A DNA stretch of 50,248 bases from Polyangiaceae bacterium (GTDB lineage Bacteria > Myxococcota_A > Polyangia > Polyangiales > Polyangiaceae): positions 1 through 50,248 of the forward strand of contig JAQSWN010000019.1 in assembly GCA_029266615.1 (NCBI GenBank), in the 5' to 3' direction. The notes under the pieces are model-generated. The model had not been told where the DNA came from, ran no database searches, and saw only the letters and a list, made by a program, of their open reading frames with translations. Position 1 is the stretch's first letter; every line of letters begins with the position of its first letter. This document shows positions 35,425 through 42,400 of this stretch, piece by piece. The translations under genes were made by a program, and so were the position numbers.

Positions 35425-35543
35425 GGGCCAACGCAGCCAGGCGCGCGCCGGCACGAACGCCATCACGGTCTGGTTCTAGCCCGGATTCTCGCAGAAACGG
35501 CCCTGGGCTTCGCGCGCTGGGCGGCTGGCGATAAGGTTCGGCG

Positions 35544-36110
35544 ATGGGCATCGGTCGTGACCTCGGAAAGAAGTTGCTGGAGCGCGCGTCGAGCAAAGTG
35601 GTGGACGCGCTGTCGCGCGCGGACGCGGTGGGCGGCCAAGTGCGAGACCGCGTCACCGAGAAGCTAGCGTCCTTGAAGACCCCGCCGACGGTGGTGCACA
35701 GCGTGACCCCTTCGGCGCCGCGACCCGCGGTGCCGAAGGCTCCGGCCCGGCTCGGCGATCCGTCCCGCCCCGCGCAAGTGTTCGGTCGTTCCTCTTGCCC
35801 CTGGTCGGGCCGCGCCATCGCGCTCTTGGAAGCCGCGCGCATCGAGCACACTTACTTCGAGCTGGACTCTTACGGCGGCGACGAGGTGCTGCGCGACCTG
35901 AAGCTCGAAACGAAGCAAGACACGGTTCCGTATGTCTTCGTGCGCGGGCGCTTCATCGGCGGCTACAACGCGCTAGACGAGCTCCATCGCCTCGGGCAGC
36001 TCGAATACCTGTGCTTGTCCGAAGCGGAGCGCGTGAAGCACCCGCTGCACGGCCGCGTCGAGGTCGCCCCCCGCTCCCACGACGGGGAGCGCTTCGTCGG
36101 CGCTTCCTGA
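35544..36110 (+). CDS. Glutaredoxin-domain protein with CPWS motif
   Basis: A 188-residue cytosolic protein. The first 70 residues are charged and then Pro/Ala-rich with no known domain. Residues about 75-160 form a glutaredoxin fold: QVFGRSSCPWSGRAIALLE (active site CPWS, so only the first Cys is present), the cis-Pro in DTVPYVFVRG, and the GG motif GRFIGGYNALDEL. A single-Cys active site implies monothiol activity, that is, glutathionylation control or Fe-S cluster binding rather than dithiol reduction. It is 119 bases after the caspase-like gene and ends in an intrinsic terminator at 36086-36131, so it may close that operon or be separate. Confidence 0.85.
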   Translation: MGIGRDLGKKLLERASSKVVDALSRADAVGGQVRDRVTEKLASLKTPPTVVHSVTPSAPRPAVPKAPARLGDPSRPAQVFGRSSCPWSGRAIALLEAARIEHTYFELDSYGGDEVLRDLKLETKQDTVPYVFVRGRFIGGYNALDELHRLGQLEYLCLSEAERVKHPLHGRVEVAPRSHDGERFVGAS

Positions 36111-36131
36111 CGCCCCGCGCTCCTTATTTTT
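36086..36131 (+). terminator. Rho-independent terminator after the glutaredoxin-domain gene
   Basis: A perfect 7-bp stem GGAGCGC (36086-36092) / GCGCTCC (36117-36123) encloses a second small stem GGCG/CGCC and is followed by TTATTTTT (36124-36131). The stem starts inside the end of the glutaredoxin-domain gene. The T-run is at the same time the last codons of the convergent YqiJ-like gene. Confidence 0.65.
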
Positions 36132-36855
36132 CGGTCATGACGTCGCGCATCGGCTCGACCAAGTAGGTCTCGCGGTCGGCGTCGTAGTCCACGATGAGCG
36201 CGGACTCACCGCGGCCGAGTTGCTTGCCGTCCTCCACTCGCACGCGCAGCACGAGGCCGGCGCCCCCATCGTGCAGCGTGGCCTCGCCGAACTTGGCGGT
36301 GACGGTGCCGGTGCGCACGATGCACGTGCGGCCGATGAAGTCCGCTTTCACGGGCGCGTGCTTGGGGGCGAACACTTTGGCGAGCGGCCGCGCCGCGAGC
36401 GAGGTGAGCGGAAGGGAGAGCAGGAACGAGCCCGCCATCACGCCGAACGAGAGCGCCACGCCGACGACGGACGGCGCCGCGCGCGTGAGCAGCTGCATGC
36501 TGACGACGCTCACCAACCAGGAGAACGTGATGATGAAGCTGAACACGACGGTGGCCGGCACGGAGCGCAGGTGCAGGGCGCTCATGATCGCGGCCAGCGC
36601 TCCGCCCGAGTCGTCTGCGTCCACGTCCAAGTCCAGATCCGCACCGCCCGCGTGGCCGTGCCCGACGTGGTCCACCGCGCCCTCCAGCATGCCCTTGGTG
36701 GCGCCGTCCACGTGCCCGTCCAGCGCGCCCTCCGAGCCTTCTCCGATGTGGACGACGCCCACCATCACGAACGCCCAATACACGAGCACGACACCGAGCA
36801 GCACCGTGTAGACGACGCTGGGGAACGACAGCGCCAGAACGAGCACCTCAGCCAT
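36124..36855 (-). CDS. YqiJ-like membrane protein with C-terminal OB-fold (NfeD-type partner of flotillin)
   Basis: A 243-residue protein. TM1 at about 12-35 (SVVYTVLLGVVLVYWAFVMVG) is followed by an Asp/Gly/His-rich soluble linker (about 40-90), two more TM helices (about 96-118 and 125-155), and a C-terminal small beta-barrel (about 165-243: VKADFIGRTCIVRTGTVTAKFGEATL and LVLRVRVEDGKQLGRGESALIVDYD). This is the arrangement of E. coli YqiJ and more distantly NfeD, whose OB-fold works with flotillin/SPFH proteins. A flotillin lies 4 kb downstream on the same strand, separated by oppositely oriented genes. Its start overlaps the end of the channel-like gene by eight bases, so they are cotranscribed. 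Confidence 0.78.
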   Translation of the reverse strand: MAEVLVLALSFPSVVYTVLLGVVLVYWAFVMVGVVHIGEGSEGALDGHVDGATKGMLEGAVDHVGHGHAGGADLDLDVDADDSGGALAAIMSALHLRSVPATVVFSFIITFSWLVSVVSMQLLTRAAPSVVGVALSFGVMAGSFLLSLPLTSLAARPLAKVFAPKHAPVKADFIGRTCIVRTGTVTAKFGEATLHDGGAGLVLRVRVEDGKQLGRGESALIVDYDADRETYLVEPMRDVMTEK

Positions 36856-37324
36856 GGTCGCTCGCGGCGCCGCGCTGGCTGCGTAGCTCTTCCAAAATTA
36901 GCTCCAGCTTGCTCGCGATGTCGCGCAGCGCCGCTTCGGACCGCTCGCCCTCTGCAGCCCGCTCGCGGTGCTCGTTCGGAGGATCGAAGACGCGCGCCGC
37001 GAGGGCGGGGCCGTAGGTCATGAGCGCGGCGCCGATGGTCTTGCCCGCCTCCGTTTGCGCGAAGATGTCGGAGAAACCCACGGACAGGTTCGTCGACACG
37101 TACAGGAGCGCGTCGTAAAACGAGTTCACCTTGGGGTTGACCTCCCGCTCCGCTGCGTAGAAAGCGGCGGCTCCGAGCAAGACGGTTCCGACGATCGCGT
37201 TCATCGGGTCTTGCGACTGCTTTTCGCGCACGTAGTCGTGCGCGCCCTGCAGCCATTGCTCCGGCGGCTTCCCGGAGCCCACGCCCAGGAGCACCCCCAA
37301 GGTCAGCAGCGTTCGTTCGTTCAT
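36848..37324 (-). CDS. Two-TM protein resembling a potassium-channel pore
   Basis: About 158 residues from the ATG at 37324; a longer frame to 37444 would overlap the methyltransferase gene. The layout is an N-terminal soluble segment (1-40), TM1 (about 42-58), a re-entrant-like stretch SFYDALLYVSTNLSVGFSD (68-86) followed by IFAQTEAGKTIGAALM leading into TM2 (about 95-112), and a C-terminal coiled coil (118-150). The phrase order Ser-Phe-x-Asp-Ala ... Thr-x-Leu-x-Val-Gly-Phe-x-Asp ... Gln-Thr-x-Ala-Gly matches the pore helix/filter of Ion_trans_2 potassium channels. However, the filter TVGYGD is here SVGFSD, so selectivity is doubtful. It is coupled to the YqiJ-like gene by an 8-base overlap. 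Confidence 0.6.
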   Translation of the reverse strand: MNERTLLTLGVLLGVGSGKPPEQWLQGAHDYVREKQSQDPMNAIVGTVLLGAAAFYAAEREVNPKVNSFYDALLYVSTNLSVGFSDIFAQTEAGKTIGAALMTYGPALAARVFDPPNEHRERAAEGERSEAALRDIASKLELILEELRSQRGAASDHG

Positions 37325-37365
37325 GAAGCGAGCCGCTGAGCATAGTACGGGCGACGGAAGAGCGG

Positions 37366-38181
37366 CTACGGCTTCTTGAAACGCAGCACGAAGCGGTCGC
37401 TCTTGCCGCGCTTCTCGCCGGCTTCTCGGGGACTTCCGCTCCAATCTTTCGTATCCGCAGGCTCACGCAGGAAGCTCGCTTCGCTGTCCAGCACGAAGCC
37501 GGCCTGCGCGACCTCCGCCTTGACGACGGACTCTTCGATGCGATGCAGCGTCTTTACCGCCGTGACGCCGTCTCCGGTTTTGGCGGCATGGTCGACGATG
37601 ACGTACGAGCCACCCGGCTTGAGCGCCGCGAAGACGTTCTGGTTCAGCCTCGCGCGGTCTACGCCGAGCCACACGGTGTCGTGGTAGAAGAGGACGAGGG
37701 TGACGACGTCCAGGTCCTTCACCTCGGCAGGCCACGGCGCGTCCAGCTCTGCGTCCACCCGTACGGCGTTCTTCATCGCCGGGGTCGCGAGCCGCTCGCT
37801 CCAAGGCTTCTCGGCGAAGCCGAGGACGAACTTCGGGTTCTGACCGTAGACCACGCCGCTCGGCCCGACCGCGCGCGCCAGCAGCTCCGCCGTGTAGCCG
37901 CCGCCCGCGCACAGGTCCAACGCGCGCTGCCCCGGCGCGACTCTGGCGAAAGCCAGCAGCTCCGCCGGTTTCCGACCGTCATCCAGAGCTCGATCGGCTT
38001 GGGAGCGATCCGCTGCGGCCACCACGGCGCGAGCGTGCGCAGCGCTGTCGGCAACCACCGGGGCTTCAGAACGAGCTTCCGCCGGTGGCGGAGTCGCGGG
38101 GGGAGCCGGCGTCGGCGCCCCCGCCCCTGCACAACCGAGCAAGATCAACGCCCAAATCCCCGACCACGAAGCTGCGTTCAT
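37366..38181 (-). CDS. Predicted SAM-dependent methyltransferase with lipoprotein signal (COG4798-like)
   Basis: About 271 residues from the ATG at 38181, which places a lipobox LLGC (C17) correctly; a longer frame to 38244 would hide the signal. After an Ala/Pro linker, a class I methyltransferase core follows: RALDLCAGGGYTAELLA (motif I, about 86-102), GVVYGQNP, DVVTLVLFYHDTVW and LKPGGSYVIVDHAAKTGDG. Its order and the terminal FLREPADTKDWSG segment fit the COG4798 predicted methyltransferases, which often carry export signals. SAM is not known to be available outside the cytoplasm, so an exported enzyme of this type is puzzling; it may have been repurposed. It runs upstream of the channel-like gene on the same strand with a 41-base gap. 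Confidence 0.75.
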   Translation of the reverse strand: MNAASWSGIWALILLGCAGAGAPTPAPPATPPPAEARSEAPVVADSAAHARAVVAAADRSQADRALDDGRKPAELLAFARVAPGQRALDLCAGGGYTAELLARAVGPSGVVYGQNPKFVLGFAEKPWSERLATPAMKNAVRVDAELDAPWPAEVKDLDVVTLVLFYHDTVWLGVDRARLNQNVFAALKPGGSYVIVDHAAKTGDGVTAVKTLHRIEESVVKAEVAQAGFVLDSEASFLREPADTKDWSGSPREAGEKRGKSDRFVLRFKKP

Positions 38182-38394
38182 GGCCGGTACCTGGTGACGC
38201 TCCGTGCGAACCGGAAGTGCCCAAGCGATACAGGGATCACCCATTCATGCGATGGGGTGGATCGCCGCGGTCCCGCGCAGGCCGTTTCAATGACTAGGAA
38301 GGGCGCGTCGCGATGACGCCATGCGCCTATTTCTAAGCTGCGAAATCGCCAACATTCGTTTGCGCTCCGGACTGCACGGCCTTAAGCCGCGGAG

Positions 38395-39423
38395 GTGGGG
38401 CAAGCCACTTTACTTCTCAAATCCACGCTCGCGCTGTGTGTGGCCGTCAGCTGTTTCGCGCCACGCGCCGCGCTCGCGCAAGCGCCCAGCTCCGCAGACC
38501 GCGCGACGGCTCGCACTCTCGCTCAGGAAGGCTACGAGGCCTTGCGCGATCACGACTACGCCAAGGCGCTCGATCGCTTCAACCGCGCAAACCAGCTCGT
38601 TCGCGCACCGACGCTGCAGCGAGACCTGGCGCGCGCTCAGGTCGGCTTGGGCCGGCTGGTCGACGCGCACGAGACGTACAGTGCCATCTTGCGCGAGGGC
38701 GTCTCGGAAGAAGCGCCTGCACCGTGGCTGAAAGCAGTCGAGGACGCGAAGGCAGAGCTCGCCGCGCTCTCGCCGCGGCTGCCCTGGGTCATCATCAGCG
38801 TCTCCGGCCCCGCCCACCCGCGCGTTACGATCGACGGGGCTCCCGTCCCGGAATCCTCCTTGGGCGTCAAGCGCGCCGCGGATCCCGGACGCCACGAGCT
38901 GCGAGCGCTCGCGCCTGGCTACTACACCGCGAAAAAGACGGTCGAGCTCAAGGAGGGTGAGACCGTGAACATCGCCTTCGACTTGGAAGATGCGCCTCCC
39001 GACGCCGCGCCGAAGAGCGAGGACGAAGCGGGAACCGTCTCGGTCGCGACGGTGAAGGACCCCGCGTGGCGCAAACCCGTCACCATCGGTGCCTTCGCGC
39101 TGGGCGGCGCCGGAATCGTGGTCGGCAGCGTCACTGGCATCTTGGCCATGACCAAGCACGACCAACTCGCAACGGATTGCCGTGATCGCAGGTGCGGACC
39201 GAGCGAAAAAGGCATGCTCAGCAATTACCGAACGTTGGGCAGAATCTCGACGATAGGCTTCGTTGCCGGCGGAGTCGCGACGGCGGCGGGCGTGGTGTTG
39301 CTCTTGGTGAAGCCGCAAATTTTGGTCAAACAAGAGACGCCGCCGAAGGACTCGGCGCACAACGGGTTTACTTGGTCGCCGTTCGTCGGCGTGGGCTCAG
39401 CGGGGGTCGAGGGGACGTTCTGA
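38395..39423 (+). CDS. TPR/PEGA-like envelope protein
   Basis: About 342 residues from a GTG start; an in-frame stop lies just upstream, so this is the first possible start. A signal peptide ends near AALAQ (29). Residues about 35-115 are TPR-like helices (AQEGYEALRDHDYAKALDRFNRANQL, LARAQVGLGRLVDAHETY). Residues about 130-195 are a PEGA-like beta domain (VTIDGAPVPESSLG, PGRHELRALAPGYYTAKKTVEL). Two hydrophobic helices follow (about 222-245 and 278-300). This architecture is very common in myxobacterial envelope proteins beside large surface repeat proteins. Its stop overlaps the ATG of the giant repeat lipoprotein gene (TGATG), so the two are translated together and probably act together, perhaps in surface presentation. 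Confidence 0.75.
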   Translation: MGQATLLLKSTLALCVAVSCFAPRAALAQAPSSADRATARTLAQEGYEALRDHDYAKALDRFNRANQLVRAPTLQRDLARAQVGLGRLVDAHETYSAILREGVSEEAPAPWLKAVEDAKAELAALSPRLPWVIISVSGPAHPRVTIDGAPVPESSLGVKRAADPGRHELRALAPGYYTAKKTVELKEGETVNIAFDLEDAPPDAAPKSEDEAGTVSVATVKDPAWRKPVTIGAFALGGAGIVVGSVTGILAMTKHDQLATDCRDRRCGPSEKGMLSNYRTLGRISTIGFVAGGVATAAGVVLLLVKPQILVKQETPPKDSAHNGFTWSPFVGVGSAGVEGTF

Positions 39424-42400
39424 TGATGTACCTGACGATGCGAATCAAAAGCTTGGTGGTCGCGGTCACGGCGCTGGCGCTCGGCGGCTGCACCAGCCTG
39501 CTCGGCGACTTCAGCTACGACGAAAACGCGGGGCGGCGCGGGGTGGAAGGCGTGCCGGCGCAGGGAGACATCGTGGTCCAACCCGTGACGGGTCTCGTGA
39601 CGAGCGAGGCCGGCGGTAAAGCGACGTTCACGGTCGTGCTCGCGAAGGCGCCAACGAGCGATGTCTTCATCGGCCTGTCCAGCAGCAACCAGAACGAAGG
39701 CCTAGTCAGCCCGAACACGCTGACCTTCACGACGGACAACTACGCGGCGCCCCAAATGGTGCAGCTCACCGGGGTCGACGACATGCTGGAGGATGGCCCC
39801 CAGACCTACCGCATCCTCACCACTCCTGCGACCAGCACGGACAGCTACTTCTTGGGTTTGGATCCGCTCGATCCCGAGGTCGTCAATACCGACAACGACA
39901 CCGCTGGCGTGACCCTCACGCCACCTGGCGGGCTCGTCACGAGCGAGTCGGGGATGGAAGCGAAGTTCACGATTGCGCTCAACAAGGCGCCGAGCGCGGA
40001 CGTGACGATCCCGCTCGTTTCGGACACGCCGACGGAGGGCGGGGTCGCGCCGGCCGCCGTCACGTTCACGGCCCTCAACTGGATGGCCCCGCAAACCGTG
40101 ACGGTCACGGGCGTGAACGACGACGCGAAGGACGGGGAGCGGCCGTATTTGGTGGTGACCGGAAATGCCATCAGCACGGACGCCAAATACAGCGGGCTCG
40201 ACGTACCCGACGTGTCGGTCAAAAACGTGGATAACGATACGGCCGGAATCGTGCTGAGCCCGCCCAACGGGCTCGTGACGTACGAGTCGGGGCTCATGAC
40301 GAGCCTCACCGTCGCTCTCACCTCGCCGCCGACCGGCAACGTGGTCGTCGGGCTCGGTACGAGCGACGTGTCCGAAGGCAAAGTGTCGCCCAGCAGCGTG
40401 CTGTTCACGCCCGCGAACTGGATGGCGCCGCAAGTGATCAGCGTGACCGGCGAGGACGACACCCGTGTGGACGGTGACCAGCCGTACCAAGTGCTGACCA
40501 GCATCGTCTCGAGTGAAGACGCTGATTACCTCACCTTGGCCGCGTTGCCGAAGGCAGACGTCCTCAACGTCGACGACGACTTCGCGCGTATCGTCGTCGA
40601 GTCGATGAGCGGGCTGAGCACCAGTGAAGACTTGGAGGCGGCGACGTTCACGGTCGCCCTGCTCAGCAAGCCCGCAGGCCAGGTGAAGGTGGACGTTGCG
40701 AGCCTGAGGCCGGATGAGGGCATCGCAAGCCCCGTGCTCCTCACGTTTACGGAGGAGAACTGGACCTCCCCGCAGACCGTGACGGTCATGGGGGTCAACG
40801 ACGAGGTGGCCGATGGGCCGCAAAACTACGTCGTGCGGATCAAGCCGAACGCCGAGACGGCCGACCCCGGCTACCTCGCGCTGCTGGAGCAAGACGTGAC
40901 GCTCTCGAACATCGACAACGACAGCGCCGGGTTCCGCGTCACCCCGATCAAGGGTTTGCTCACGACCGAAGGCGGCGGCACCGCGACCTTCACCGTCGAG
41001 CTCACGTCGCAACCCCGCGCGAGCGTGACGATTCCGCTCACGAGCAACGACACCTCGGAGGGAACGGTGAGCCCGAGCCAGCTCGTGTTCACGACCGATA
41101 ACTTCAAGTCGGCGCAAACCGTGACCGTGCGCGGCGTGAACGATGACCGGAACGACGGCGACCAGCCGTACCGCATCATCACCGAAGCGCCGCTCTCCGA
41201 CGACGGCGAGTACGCCAAGTTGGACGTGCCCAACGTGGAGGTCCTGAACCAGGACGACGACAGCGCGGGCATCACCGTAGATCCCAAGGACAAGACGCTC
41301 GTCACCGCCGAGAACGGGCAAACGGCGACCTTCACGGTGCGGCTCAACTCGGAGCCCAAGAACGAGGTCGTGCTCACGGTTACGAGCACCAATACCCAAG
41401 AGGGCACCGTTTCGCCCGGTACGCTTCGGTTCACGTCCGCCAACTGGCGCGCGCCGCAGACCGTGACCGTCAAAGGCCAGCCGGACTCGGTGAACGACGG
41501 CGACCGCTCCTACCAGATCAAGTTCGGCCCGGTGCAAAGCCAGGATCAAGACTACGGCGGAGATCCCGAAAAGCTCCGCCCGTTAGACGTGCGCTGCTCG
41601 AACGTGGACGACGACTCGCCGTTCATCAAGCTCATCAACCACACGGGGCTGACCACGAGTGAAAGGGCCGGCAGCCTACCCGCCACGTTCCAGGTCGCGC
41701 TGGGCTCGCAGCCTAAAGCAAACGTCGCCATCAATCTGTCCAGCAGCCGCACCGGGGAAGGCACGGTCAGCCCGGCCATGCTGCAATTTACGGCCGTCAA
41801 CTGGTCGTCGCCGCAAACGGTGACCATCACCGGCGTAGACGAGAAGGTGCAGGACGGGCCGCAGCAATTTTTCGTGCTGTTCGCGCCCTCCGCGAGTACG
41901 GACGGCGACTACCAGGGCATTTTGCCCAATCCTTCCAACGTCGCCGTCACCAATCAAGACGACGACTCGGCGGGAATTTTGGTCAAAGCGGCGGCCAATC
42001 TGGAGACCGGCGAGCCGAACCGGACGGCTACGTTCACGGTAGAGCTCACTTCTCAGCCGACGGGCGAAGTGACCATCCCGCTCGCTAGCCGCAACACGAA
42101 GGAGGGCACGGTCACCCCCGCGAGCCTCACCTTCACGGCCGCGAACTGGAGCGCGCCCCGCACGGTGACGCTCACGGGTGTGAACGACGACGTCGAGGAC
42201 GGCCATCAACAGTATTCCGTCTCTGTCGGGCCCTCCACGAGCACGGATTCCAAATACAACCCCAAGACGGCGTCGGACGTGAAAGTCGTGAACCGCGACG
42301 ACGACACGGCCGTCATTCTCGTCAGCGCGGTGAGCGGCGCCACCACCGAGGATGGCATCACGGCTTCCTTCACGCTCGCGCTGCAAACCCAGCCCACCGC

